From: Citrobacter sp. On2M
GTDB taxonomy: Bacteria; Pseudomonadota; Gammaproteobacteria; Enterobacterales; Enterobacteriaceae
Reading direction: 5' to 3'
Length of the DNA: 64,000 bases
Assembly (NCBI RefSeq): GCF_018035235.1
Contig: NZ_WPCV01000004.1
Location: 1,488,001 to 1,552,000 of the forward strand
Shown here: positions 1 to 10,058 of the stretch, one piece after another
Position numbering within the stretch: position 1 is the first letter of the stretch
How the letters are laid out: each line of letters starts with the position of its first letter
The notes under the pieces: generated by a model
Seen by the model: the letters and a program-made list of their open reading frames with translations, nothing else
Told to the model about the DNA's origin: nothing
Database searches by the model: none
Translations under genes and position numbers: made by a program

Positions 1-320
1 CAAAAAGCGGCACATCACAGGTCTTTAGCCTGAAAGAAAATCAGACCTACAATGCGAAAATGATCCCGATACGCCTGCGCGACCACGTGTTCTATACCGC
101 GTTTGCGCCGTATAAGAACCCGAAAGTCGCTGTGGCGTTAATTCTCGAAAACGGCGGCAGCGATGGCGTCACCGCCGCGCCGGTCATGCGTCAAATAATG
201 GATCATCTGTTTGATCAGCAGGACAACATTGCACCAACAGAGACAACTGAACAAGCAGGTCCGATAGCAGCGGCACTATCGGACGCCGATATCAAAAATA
301 CTTACGCAAGTATTCGGTAA
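1..320 (+). CDS. PBP2-like transpeptidase (MrdA paralogue), 3' end only
   Basis: Partial gene cut by the window start; the reading frame begins at base 3 and stops with TAA at 318-320, leaving about 105 residues. The first residues hold KSGTSQV, the third active-site motif (KTG-type) of penicillin-binding transpeptidases. The following AFAPYKNPKVAVALILENGG and the MRQIMDH segment closely resemble the C-terminus of E. coli MrdA (PBP2), which crosslinks peptidoglycan during rod elongation. The true mrdA lies elsewhere in enterobacteria, beside rodA. A copy next to flhE is therefore best read as the paralogue known in Salmonella as PBP2SAL (from memory, located beside flhE there). It converges on, and overlaps by 29 bp, the end of the minus-strand hydrolase gene. 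Confidence 0.85.
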   Translation, partial: KSGTSQVFSLKENQTYNAKMIPIRLRDHVFYTAFAPYKNPKVAVALILENGGSDGVTAAPVMRQIMDHLFDQQDNIAPTETTEQAGPIAAALSDADIKNTYASIR

Positions 321-1431
321 GGCACAGCATCGCCATCGCCTGTCCGTAAGGCATGGAGGTCCGCGGGATGTTGCGGTAGAAATCGAGATTGTGACCCATT
401 CCGGTCCCAAACGAGGTATGCAGCAATTCACCTTCCGGTGAAATATGTTGCACAATGCCTCTGATGGCTTTTTCGGCTACTGCTGCATAGTCTTGTCCGA
501 CATAGCGTTTACGTACCGCCTTGAGGATCCCATAAGCAAATCCGGCGGTAGCCGATGCTTCCAGATACGACTGCGGGTCGTCCAGCAAGGTGTGCCACAG
601 TCCGCTTTCATCCTGGCACTTCGCCAGCGCCGCGATTTGCGCATTCAGAACCTGCACCAGATAGCGATGCACGGCATTGTTTTCCGGCAAATCAAGTAAC
701 TCAAGGAAGTCCGGAATAACTATAGTTAACCAGCTGTTGCCACGCGCCCAACGCGCGTTGGCGAAGTTATGCTGCCCTTCATAGTTCCAGCCGTGGAACC
801 ACAACCCCGTTTCTTTATCCATCAGGTTTTGTACGTGCAGCAGGAACTGATAGGTTGCCTCTTCAATATACTCGGGACGGTTAAGCAACTTGCCAATCTT
901 CGCCAGCGGTAAAACCGTCATCATCAACGTGTCATCCCACATCTGCTGATGATTTTCTTCCGCCAGCGTAATGTGTTGCATACCGCCGAAATCAGTGCGC
1001 GGCATATCATGCATTGCCCACTCAGCCCAACTGTCGAGCCACGGCAGATACACGGGATTACGCGTCTCTTCATAGCGATACGCCAGCGTTAAAAACGGCG
1101 CCATGGTGTTAACGTTTTTGGTTGTTGCGCCTTCAGCAAAGCGATCGGCAAACCAGCTGTCGATGATATCGCGCATCGTTGCATCGCCGGTTTGTTGATA
1201 ATACTGATACATTCCGTACAAGCCGACGCCGTGCGTCCACTCCCATCCCGCCCAGCCCTTGGTATCGATAACACGCCCGTCATCCAGGCGTAACAAGAAC
1301 TCGCCGGTCTCATCATGAATATTGACCAGGTTATGCGTCACCTTTTTGATCAACGCTTTTAATTCATCCCTGGCAATAAAATGTTCTGGCTGACGCAACA
1401 ATGGGCTGTGTTTAACCGGGTAAACAATCAT
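292..1431 (-). CDS. Unsaturated rhamnogalacturonyl hydrolase, GH88/GH105 family (YteR/RhiN-like)
   Basis: A 379-residue protein without signal peptide, the usual size of cytoplasmic GH105 hydrolases (YteR about 373). These remove the 4,5-unsaturated uronic acid from disaccharides made by pectate or rhamnogalacturonate lyases. Visible hallmarks are GWAGWEWTHGVGLYGM near the N-terminus, NVNTMAPFLTLAYRY, QQMWDDTLMMTVLPLA (carrying the conserved catalytic Asp region) and the Gly/Trp-rich ARWARGNSW of the (alpha/alpha)6 barrel. The start codon touches the stop of the upstream transporter, so the two are co-transcribed and presumably translationally coupled: import, then cleavage of the same oligosaccharide. 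The exact substrate (rhamnogalacturonide rather than another unsaturated uronide) is inferred from family and partner. Confidence 0.85.
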   Translation of the reverse strand: MIVYPVKHSPLLRQPEHFIARDELKALIKKVTHNLVNIHDETGEFLLRLDDGRVIDTKGWAGWEWTHGVGLYGMYQYYQQTGDATMRDIIDSWFADRFAEGATTKNVNTMAPFLTLAYRYEETRNPVYLPWLDSWAEWAMHDMPRTDFGGMQHITLAEENHQQMWDDTLMMTVLPLAKIGKLLNRPEYIEEATYQFLLHVQNLMDKETGLWFHGWNYEGQHNFANARWARGNSWLTIVIPDFLELLDLPENNAVHRYLVQVLNAQIAALAKCQDESGLWHTLLDDPQSYLEASATAGFAYGILKAVRKRYVGQDYAAVAEKAIRGIVQHISPEGELLHTSFGTGMGHNLDFYRNIPRTSMPYGQAMAMLCLTEYLRKYF

Positions 1432-3018
1432 TTACTTAACCTCTGTCAATGTCGAATTCAATGCGGCACCCTTTTCCAGCTTCGGAGCCGCGGGTTTATT
1501 ACGATTCAGGTAACCAATATTGTTGTTACCCCAAAGTGATTCATATGGCATGCCCGACAGCATCTCTACGGTGGCGCGTCCTTTCGTGGAAAGTCCTTCC
1601 AGCACAGGTCGCCCAGACTCACGCATTTTTGCCGTCTCTTCACGCAGGGTACTGTGTGTTTGCAGGTTCAGTTTAAAGCACAGGGAAACCAGGAAGCCCA
1701 GTGCCAGAACAATCAGCGTGCCGCAGCTCAGAATTAACAGGATGGTATGGCTGACTGCCGCAGGCTGCATGCCCTGACCGGAGACAAAACCGGACAACTG
1801 CATAACAATCCCCACCAGCATCACAGCCCCCGCCTGCGACGCTTTACGTGTTAACGTCATAATGCCGGCGAAGATCCCTTCGCGACGCTGGCCGGTAATC
1901 ACTTCGTCAACGTCGGCGATATAGGTGTAGATATTCCAGGGAACGTAATTGATGCCGCCACGTCCCAGACCCGCCACGGCGGATACCAGCAGTAACAGAG
2001 AATAAACATCGCTGAGCCCGGCGTAATACAGCCCCGCGTAGGAGAGTGAACTGAGGCCAAACAGGACCACCACCATGCGATAAGACGGCGCGGGTCCGAA
2101 ACGGATGCACAATGGGATCATGGCGATAACGGCAATAAACTGGAAAATAGCCATCGTACCCAGCAGATTTGACGCCATCGATGCTTCCTGCATCAGCACA
2201 AACACCACATAATAAGTAAAGACGGCGTTGAAAACGTCCTGCGCAATATAGCCGCCAAGATACATACCTAAATGTTGGCGAAAGATACGGATACGTAGCG
2301 TTGAACTCAGTTCAACAAGCAAGCGGTTCATACTCTGGCTAAAGGTCAGGCTTTTCTTCTCTTCTTCAGCTTGCAGGGCCGCCTGGGTCCACTCTTCCCG
2401 CGGGCGTTCCCAGGTAAAGAACCAGACGAAAGTCAGCATCAGTGCGCACAGCACTGAGAACACCAGACTGGCGTAGAAAAAAGACATCGGATTGTCTTTG
2501 CCAAACAGCGTCAGCAGAACACCGGGTAAGAATGAGGCCAGAATGGCTGACATTTGCGCCATCGAAATACGCGCGCCGGAGAATTTGGTTTTCTGTTTAA
2601 AGTCATCGGTCATTTCAGGCACCAGCGTTTCGTATGGCACCAGAATCATGGTGTAAACCACGTCAAAAATCAGATAGGTGAGTAGGTAGTACCAGAATCC
2701 CATATCCCCCACCCACATTAGCGAGTAACTAAAGACACAAGGGATCCCCAACAGAATAAAAAACTTACGACGCCCAAAGCGTTTACCGAGCCAGGTTGAG
2801 CCAAAGTTATCGGTTAAAAAACCCATTAACGGACTCACGATGGCATCCAGCACCCTGGCGGTAGCGAAAATAAAGGTCGCTTCGATAGGCGTCAGACCAC
2901 AGAACGTGGTGTAGAAATAGAGCAGCCAGGCCGCGGTTAATGCCGTGGTGCCTGCGCCTAAAAAATCGCCAGAACCGTAGGCAAAATAGTTAACCAGGCC
3001 AATTTTTCGTGTCTTCAT
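1432..3018 (-). CDS. GPH-family sugar:cation symporter (RhiT/TogT-like oligogalacturonide or rhamnogalacturonide transporter)
   Basis: A 528-residue, roughly 12-helix membrane protein of the glycoside-pentoside-hexuronide family. Signs are the NYFAYGSGDFLGAG opening, the RVLDAIVSPLMGFLTDN segment matching the MelB cation-site region, and the basic loop GKRFGRRKFFILLGIP. The C-terminal cytoplasmic tail of about 80 residues is longer than in MelB. It is first in a two-gene operon with the GH105 hydrolase (zero-base junction). This is the arrangement of pectin-derived oligosaccharide uptake genes in Enterobacterales. A KdgR-type palindrome lies about 170 bp upstream. Substrate assignment is inferred. 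Confidence 0.85.
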   Translation of the reverse strand: MKTRKIGLVNYFAYGSGDFLGAGTTALTAAWLLYFYTTFCGLTPIEATFIFATARVLDAIVSPLMGFLTDNFGSTWLGKRFGRRKFFILLGIPCVFSYSLMWVGDMGFWYYLLTYLIFDVVYTMILVPYETLVPEMTDDFKQKTKFSGARISMAQMSAILASFLPGVLLTLFGKDNPMSFFYASLVFSVLCALMLTFVWFFTWERPREEWTQAALQAEEEKKSLTFSQSMNRLLVELSSTLRIRIFRQHLGMYLGGYIAQDVFNAVFTYYVVFVLMQEASMASNLLGTMAIFQFIAVIAMIPLCIRFGPAPSYRMVVVLFGLSSLSYAGLYYAGLSDVYSLLLLVSAVAGLGRGGINYVPWNIYTYIADVDEVITGQRREGIFAGIMTLTRKASQAGAVMLVGIVMQLSGFVSGQGMQPAAVSHTILLILSCGTLIVLALGFLVSLCFKLNLQTHSTLREETAKMRESGRPVLEGLSTKGRATVEMLSGMPYESLWGNNNIGYLNRNKPAAPKLEKGAALNSTLTEVK

Positions 3019-3189
3019 TGCCGTTACCCCTGCACATTATTGGGAGGCCCCACAATCCTCGCTTTGACATAGGGCATCCTTACAGGGCCACAGTAAAAGC
3101 TAACAGCAAGTGAAACCTTTCTATTTCTGCCAGGGGGATTCGCAAAATGGCAACAGCACAAAGAGTCCGGCAACGTATGTCACCTATTT

Positions 3190-3208
3190 TATAAAACAGC
3201 GTTTCTAT
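3190..3208 (-). promoter_or_regulatory. Candidate KdgR operator upstream of the rhamnogalacturonide operon
   Basis: On the minus strand the 19 bases read ATA-GAAACGCTG-TTTTATA. Against the KdgR consensus AATRAAAYRNYRTTTYATT all degenerate core positions match and only outer A/T positions differ. The site is nearly palindromic and lies between flhE and the transporter start, about 170 bp from the start codon. KdgR represses pectin catabolism until 2-keto-3-deoxygluconate appears, which fits the function of the two downstream genes. The match was made by eye. Confidence 0.55.
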
Positions 3209-3280
3209 TTAATCAAAGAGGCGGGCTAAAATTGCGAAGCAGCCAGCAGTTTCTGCTGCTGGCATGAATAAAGGAAAGCG

Positions 3281-3673
3281 TTAACGATAGTTCACAATTA
3301 CCTGATTGCGCTGAACTTGTAAGGCAGGGATCAGGCGACCACCACCTGGCACTTCCCAGACAAAGTGCATCGGTTCAATGGCGGGAACATTATTGAATCC
3401 GTTCGTGGTCCCGCTTTGCCCGTCCAGCTCAACACAGCGGGATTGAGAACATAAACGCACCCGTAAACCCGCGGGCGTTGGACCATTAAGCTCATAACGC
3501 CAGGCCACCAGCGTCATCAACCCCGAGACTGGCTGACTGGGAACCAGTGGCGCAGACGAGGCTGACTGACCACGGTAGTTTAACGTAATTCCCATTCCGC
3601 TGGCCTGCCAGGCCCCTTCTCCGGCAGCCTGCACCACCAGAGGAAAAAACAACAACCACAGTAAATTACGCAT
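3281..3673 (-). CDS. flhE: Flagellar protein FlhE (periplasmic)
   Basis: A 130-residue protein with a cleavable signal peptide (MRNLLWLLFFPLVVQAAG), so exported to the periplasm. FlhE is the last gene of flhBAE and in Salmonella prevents proton leak through, or incorrect working of, the flagellar export gate. Two Cys at roughly positions 75 and 80 (LCSQSRC) could form a disulfide. The start overlaps the flhA stop by one base (TAATG), showing translational coupling. Transcribed with flhB and flhA. Confidence 0.95.
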   Translation of the reverse strand: MRNLLWLLFFPLVVQAAGEGAWQASGMGITLNYRGQSASSAPLVPSQPVSGLMTLVAWRYELNGPTPAGLRVRLCSQSRCVELDGQSGTTNGFNNVPAIEPMHFVWEVPGGGRLIPALQVQRNQVIVNYR

Positions 3674-5751
3674 TATTTGCCTCCAATTGTCGCCGTCATG
3701 CGGATATGGCGGTTGTCGGAAAGCTCCATGTTAGATAACACCACCAGTTGCGGTATGCTGCGGCGTAAAAAGCGTGCCAGTAATGGACGCAAGGCATGAT
3801 TAACCAACAAGACCGGCGGCGCACCCAACATTTCCTGACGGGCAAGCGCTTCCTGAGTCTGGGCCAGTAGTCGGTCTGCCAGTCCTGGCTCCAGCCCACC
3901 ACCGCCCTGCAGCGCCTGTAGTAACAAACGTTCGAGCGGGGTATCAAGACCGATAACCTGAACTTCTTCATTACCCGGGAACCACTGCTGAGTGATAGCG
4001 CGTCCTAACGCCACACGCACCACCGCAGTAAGCTCATGTGGATCGTTTTGCAGCGGCGCATGTTCAGCCAGCGTTTCGAGAATGGTACGCATGTCGCGAA
4101 TCGGGACTTTCTCGTCCAGTAAGTTCTGCAGCACTTTATGCAGCGTAGTGAGCGTCACGACACCAGGGACCAAATCTTCCGTCAGTTTTGGCATTTCCTG
4201 CGAGACGCGATCGAGAAGCTGTTGCGCCTCCTGACGGCCAAATAGCTCAGCGGCGAACTGTCCAATCAGGTGATTCAAATGCGTGGCGACAACGGTACTG
4301 GCTTCAACTACCGTAAATCCCTGAATTTGCGCCTGTTCCTTCAATGCGCTTTCAATCCAGATAGCGTCCAGACCGAAAGCCGGATCAACCGTTTTCTCAC
4401 CCGGCAGCGACCCGGCGGCGGTACCCGGGTTAATGGCCAGCCAACGCCCCGGATAGGCGTCACCGCTGCCAATTTCCACCCCTTTCATCAAAATACGATA
4501 GCGGGCCGGCTGCAGATCCATATTGTCACGGATGTGTACCACCGGCGGCAGGAAGCCCATATCCTGAGCAAATTTCTTACGAATACTGCGAATTCGCCCC
4601 AGTAACTCGCCATCCTGCTGAAAGTCCACCATTGGGATCAGGCGATAACCCACCTCCATACCCAGGGAATCCTCCAGCTGTACGTCGTTCCATGTGGCTT
4701 CAACCACGGAGTTATTTTCCGGCATTTTCACCGGCTGCGGTTCATCCGGGGCCTTTTGTTCACGACCTCGCATCCACCAGGCCAGAGCCAGTAACGCGGC
4801 GGTAAACATCAGAAACACCAGGTTCGGCATGCCCGGAACCAGACCCAAAAGTCCAAGCACCGCCGCGCTGAGCAGCATGACGCTGGGATTACTGAACAAC
4901 TGGGTCACCATCTGTTCGCCGACGTCCTGGTCGGTACTCACGCGGGTCACGATAACCCCCGCCGCAGTGGAGATAACCAGTGCAGGAATTTGAGCCACCA
5001 GCCCGTCACCGATAGTCAGCAGGGTATAACTTTCCGCTGCGCTACCCATGCTCATGCCATGCTGCAATACCCCGACCAACAGTCCGCCGACCACGTTGAT
5101 CACCATGATCAAAATACCGGCGATGGCATCACCACGTACGAATTTACTCGCACCGTCCATAGAGCCGTAGAAATCCGCTTCCTGGGTCACTTCTGCGCGT
5201 CGCTTTTTGGCTTCATCTTCGCCAATCAGACCGGCATTCAAATCCGCATCAATCGCCATCTGCTTGCCGGGCATACCATCCAGCACGAAGCGTGCGCCAA
5301 CCTCGGCGATACGCCCGGCACCTTTGGTGATTACCATAAAGTTAATGATGACGAGAATGACGAAGACCACGATACCGATCGCAAAGTTACCGCCCACCAG
5401 GAAGTGACCAAAAGCTTCAACCACCTTCCCCGCCGCCGCCGCACCGGTGTGTCCTTCCATCAAAATGATACGCGTAGACGCGACGTTCAGCGCGAGGCGT
5501 AATAAGGTGGTAAACAACAAAATCGTCGGGAATGCGGCAAACTCCAGCGTACGCTGGGTGAACATGGCCACCAGCAGCACCATAATCGACAGCGCGATGT
5601 TAAACGTGAACAGCAAATCGAGGACGAAAGCCGGCAGCGGCAGCACCATCATCGACAGGATCAGCAGGATGAGGATCGGTCCGGCAAGGATTTGCCATTG
5701 CGTGGATTTCAGGTTGCTGGGCAGACGCAGCATCGCGACCAGATTAGCCAT
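3673..5751 (-). CDS. flhA: Flagellar type III export gate protein FlhA
   Basis: A 692-residue protein, the family length. The N-terminal half has about eight membrane helices. The conserved FHIPEP-type loop region (KGAGRIAEVGARFVLDGMPG) is plainly visible, followed by a linker and a large C-terminal cytosolic domain that forms the nonameric docking ring for export substrates and chaperones. FlhA is the proton-driven core of the flagellar secretion apparatus. It overlaps flhB by 8 bp and flhE by 1 bp, so the three form one operon controlled by FlhDC (class 2). Confidence 0.97.
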   Translation of the reverse strand: MANLVAMLRLPSNLKSTQWQILAGPILILLILSMMVLPLPAFVLDLLFTFNIALSIMVLLVAMFTQRTLEFAAFPTILLFTTLLRLALNVASTRIILMEGHTGAAAAGKVVEAFGHFLVGGNFAIGIVVFVILVIINFMVITKGAGRIAEVGARFVLDGMPGKQMAIDADLNAGLIGEDEAKKRRAEVTQEADFYGSMDGASKFVRGDAIAGILIMVINVVGGLLVGVLQHGMSMGSAAESYTLLTIGDGLVAQIPALVISTAAGVIVTRVSTDQDVGEQMVTQLFSNPSVMLLSAAVLGLLGLVPGMPNLVFLMFTAALLALAWWMRGREQKAPDEPQPVKMPENNSVVEATWNDVQLEDSLGMEVGYRLIPMVDFQQDGELLGRIRSIRKKFAQDMGFLPPVVHIRDNMDLQPARYRILMKGVEIGSGDAYPGRWLAINPGTAAGSLPGEKTVDPAFGLDAIWIESALKEQAQIQGFTVVEASTVVATHLNHLIGQFAAELFGRQEAQQLLDRVSQEMPKLTEDLVPGVVTLTTLHKVLQNLLDEKVPIRDMRTILETLAEHAPLQNDPHELTAVVRVALGRAITQQWFPGNEEVQVIGLDTPLERLLLQALQGGGGLEPGLADRLLAQTQEALARQEMLGAPPVLLVNHALRPLLARFLRRSIPQLVVLSNMELSDNRHIRMTATIGGK

Positions 5752-6895
5752 CAGTAGTCTTCTCGTTCATAAAATCCAGTGCTTCAGGCACCGGAAGGTT
5801 TTCAGGTTGTGGTGGACGCTTGCCGCCGGCGAGACGCCAACGTTTGAGCTGCCATACCCATGCCAGAACTTCGGCAACGGCGGCATATAATTGACCCGGT
5901 ATTTGCTGACCAATCTCAGCATGACGATACAGCGCACGCGCCAGTGGCGGCGCTTCTAACGTAGGGACCCGATGCTCGGCGCCAATCTCACGAATGCGCA
6001 GCGCCACCAGACCCGCGCCTTTGGCAACAACTTTTGGTGCGCTCATTTTGTTCTCGTCATACTTCAAGGCCACCGAATAGTGCGTAGGGTTGGTAACAAT
6101 AACGTCCGCTTTCGGCACATCCGCCATCATGCGACGTTGTGCCGCCGCACGCTGCATTTGGCGTATTTTGCCCTTAACGTGCGGGTCACCTTCGCTTTGC
6201 TTAAATTCGTCCCGGATATCCTGGCGCGACATGCGCAGCTTTTTCAGGTGGCTGTAAATCTGAAAAAAAACGTCAAATCCCACCATCGGAATGACGCCAA
6301 GCACCACTAACAGCGCGCACATGCCGACTAAATCGAGGGCATTGCCCATCGCCGTAATTGGTGATTCTGCCATTAACCGCATCATCTCCGGCCACTTGTG
6401 CCAGAGGTAAAATCCAGCCACGCTGCCTACCAGCGTAGACTTCAGTATCGCTTTGAGCAGTTCCGCCCCGGTTTGCGCTGAAAACATGCGTTTTATGCCC
6501 GGCAACGGATTCAGCTTTGAGAACTTAGGCTGCAGAGATTTACCGCTGAAAATTAAGCCGCCAAGCATCACCGGGGAGATTAATGCCACCAGAACAACGC
6601 CGGTAATCAAAGGTAACAGCGCAATCATCGCGTCTTTGATCAGCAGGATGATTTGGCTGAGGATCAGATTTGGGTCGTTGACCATACTGTGGTCAAAACG
6701 TAATCCGGCCGACAGCATGCCGGCCAGTCTGAGGGCAAGCGACTCCCCACCAATCCAGATAATGCACACGCCCACCAGCAAAATAAGCAGTGAGGTCAGC
6801 TCTTTGGATCGGGGGATCTGCCCTTCTTCCCGTGCTTTTTCAAGTCGGTGGGGTGTGGGGGCTTCTGTTTTGTCGTCGTCGCTTTCTTCTGCCAC
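5744..6895 (-). CDS. flhB: Flagellar export switch protein FlhB
   Basis: A 383-residue protein with four membrane helices in the first half and a cytosolic C-terminal domain. The autocleavage motif NPTH is present within VIVTNPTHYSVAL near residue 269; cleavage between N and P switches export from rod/hook to filament substrates. The N-terminus is the charged MAEESDDDKTEAPTPHRLEKAREEG typical of the family, shown here only in its features. First gene of flhBAE; the 158 bp upstream (6896-7053) separate it from cheZ and contain a REP-like element. Confidence 0.97.
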   Translation of the reverse strand: MAEESDDDKTEAPTPHRLEKAREEGQIPRSKELTSLLILLVGVCIIWIGGESLALRLAGMLSAGLRFDHSMVNDPNLILSQIILLIKDAMIALLPLITGVVLVALISPVMLGGLIFSGKSLQPKFSKLNPLPGIKRMFSAQTGAELLKAILKSTLVGSVAGFYLWHKWPEMMRLMAESPITAMGNALDLVGMCALLVVLGVIPMVGFDVFFQIYSHLKKLRMSRQDIRDEFKQSEGDPHVKGKIRQMQRAAAQRRMMADVPKADVIVTNPTHYSVALKYDENKMSAPKVVAKGAGLVALRIREIGAEHRVPTLEAPPLARALYRHAEIGQQIPGQLYAAVAEVLAWVWQLKRWRLAGGKRPPQPENLPVPEALDFMNEKTTDG

Positions 6896-7012
6896 GCATC
6901 AGACCCTGGATAGAGATATAGGCGAGAATGATGCCAGAACAGCCATCCAGCAATGGGAAGAGTAAGCGGTAAAAAAGACGGGATTTATAGCTTTAAGCAG
7001 AATTGCGTAAGA

Positions 7013-7045
7013 ACCGGATGAGAGGCCAGCGCCCCACATCCGGCA
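7013..7045. repeat. REP-like palindrome between cheZ and flhB
   Basis: Inverted repeat with ends CCGGATG and CATCCGG around a GC-rich loop, the usual form of an enterobacterial repetitive extragenic palindrome. It lies just beyond the cheZ stop and could act as a 3' mRNA stabiliser or partial transcription barrier before flhB. Confidence 0.7.
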
Positions 7046-7053
7046 AATAGCCA

Positions 7054-7698
7054 TCAGAATCCGAGGCTATCCAGCAGGTCATCAACCTGATCCTGGCTCG
7101 CCACCACGCCGGCTTTTGAGGTGTCAACCTGCGGGCCGTTCAGCAAGCTTTCGTTTTCACGTTTTGGACGAGCGCCCTGCTCCGGAATATTTTCCAGCAG
7201 AACCATCAGCAGCTGACGTTCAATCTCCTGAATAACATCCATCATACGCTTGATGACCTGACCGGTGAGGTCCTGGAAATCCTGCGCCATCATGATGTCC
7301 AGCAGTTGGGCGTTGGTAAAGCTGGTATGACCGGGGACATCGCCAAGAAACTGGCGGGTATCAGTGACCAGTTCACGGGCGTCAGACAGCTCGATCGGAT
7401 TTTCGAACCACTCATCCCAGCGTTTGGTCAGGTCTTTGGCCCCTTTTTCCATCGCATCCTGGTGCGGCTGCGAAGCTTCCACGCTGTTCAGCGCCCGCTC
7501 TGCCGCCTGTGCGGTCATCTGCACAACGTAATCGAGACGATCGCGGGCATCGGGAATCGCTTCTGCCGCTTCGGCAATAGCCTGATCCAGCCCCAGTTCA
7601 CGCAGGCTGTCGCGCAGCATTCGGGTCAAACTGCCGATGCGCGCGATGATGTCCCCTGCTGAGTGTTCGTCAGCAGGTTTAATTTGTGGTTGCATCAT
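7054..7698 (-). CDS. cheZ: CheY-P phosphatase CheZ
   Basis: A 214-residue protein, exactly the E. coli length with the start at the second of three in-frame ATGs ([16 protein letters not shown]). GAGGG lies upstream at a suitable distance. CheZ dephosphorylates CheY-P. The active-site helix [21 protein letters not shown] carries the catalytic Gln and Asp region, and the C-terminal [12 protein letters not shown] is the CheY-tethering peptide. Last gene of the tar-tap-cheRBYZ operon, 13 bp after cheY. Confidence 0.96.
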   Translation of the reverse strand: MMQPQIKPADEHSAGDIIARIGSLTRMLRDSLRELGLDQAIAEAAEAIPDARDRLDYVVQMTAQAAERALNSVEASQPHQDAMEKGAKDLTKRWDEWFENPIELSDARELVTDTRQFLGDVPGHTSFTNAQLLDIMMAQDFQDLTGQVIKRMMDVIQEIERQLLMVLLENIPEQGARPKRENESLLNGPQVDTSKAGVVASQDQVDDLLDSLGF

Positions 7699-7711
7699 CA
7701 TTATCACACCC

Positions 7712-9166
<1,455 letters not shown>

Positions 9167-9170
<4 letters not shown>

Positions 9171-10039
9171 GCTTTATCCTTACCTGGCGCATGCGCATAC
9201 ACGGTCTGTCCACGCAGGCTAAACTCGCGCACGAGGTTGCTAAAGTTTTCTGAATGACCTGCAAACAGCAGCCCATCGGGTTTAAGAAGTGGAACAAAAC
9301 GGTGCAAAATGTCCTGCTGCGTCGTTTTATCGAAATAGATCATCACGTTGCGGCAGAATATGGCATCGAATGGCCCTGGCACGTTGTACTGTTTATCCAG
9401 TAAATTCACGCTGGAAAATTCAACATGTCCCGCCAGTTCCTGCCGAACGCGTACCAGTCCCTCATGCGGGCCGGTGCCACGCATGAAATAGCGCTGCAAC
9501 TGCTGGGGTGACAGCGTTTTTAGCTCATCGAGGCGGTAAATACCGGCTCTGGCTTTTTCCAGCACTTCGGTATCAATGTCGCTGGCAAAAACACGCCAGC
9601 GACCCGGGGCCATACCTAAGGTATCGGCGAGCGTAATCGCAATGCTGTACGGCTCTTCTCCGGTTGACGCCGCAGCGCTCCAGACGCGGTATTCACCGCT
9701 ACGCCGACGCGCATGATCTGACAGCACCGGAAAATGGTGCCCTTCACGAAAAAACGCGGTCAGGTTGGTAGTCAGGGAGTTAATGAAGGCCTGCCACTCA
9801 GCACTGTTCTGGTTAGCTTCCAGCATGCTGAGATAGCGACCAAAGTCATCCAGCCCCAGGGTACGCAGACGACGAACAAGACGGTTATAAACCATGTCCC
9901 GCTTATGGTCGGCCAGTACGATCCCCGCACGCTGGTAGATTAATTGACATATCCGACGAAAATGCGCGTCAGACAGCGCGAGGCGCTGGGTCATCTGTAA
10001 CAATAATGACGTTTGCCCGGAGGGCAGAGATGATGTCAT
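9167..10039 (-). CDS. cheR: Chemoreceptor methyltransferase CheR
   Basis: A 290-residue protein (E. coli 286) using S-adenosylmethionine to methylate receptor glutamates. Visible are the basic N-terminal domain, the SAM-binding region [30 protein letters not shown], and the beta-subdomain with [15 protein letters not shown] that binds the NWETF tail of Tar-type receptors. The C-terminus is a few residues longer than in E. coli. Immediately downstream of tap in the same operon. Confidence 0.98.
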
Positions 10040-10058
10040 AGCGCCTTCTCAATCACAT

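Noticed and set aside
4990-5502. Long plus-strand open frame (170 codons) antisense to flhA
   Set aside because: Fully inside the highly conserved flhA on the opposite strand; composition is His/Asp/Gln-rich as expected of a reverse-frame shadow, without ribosome site or domain features.
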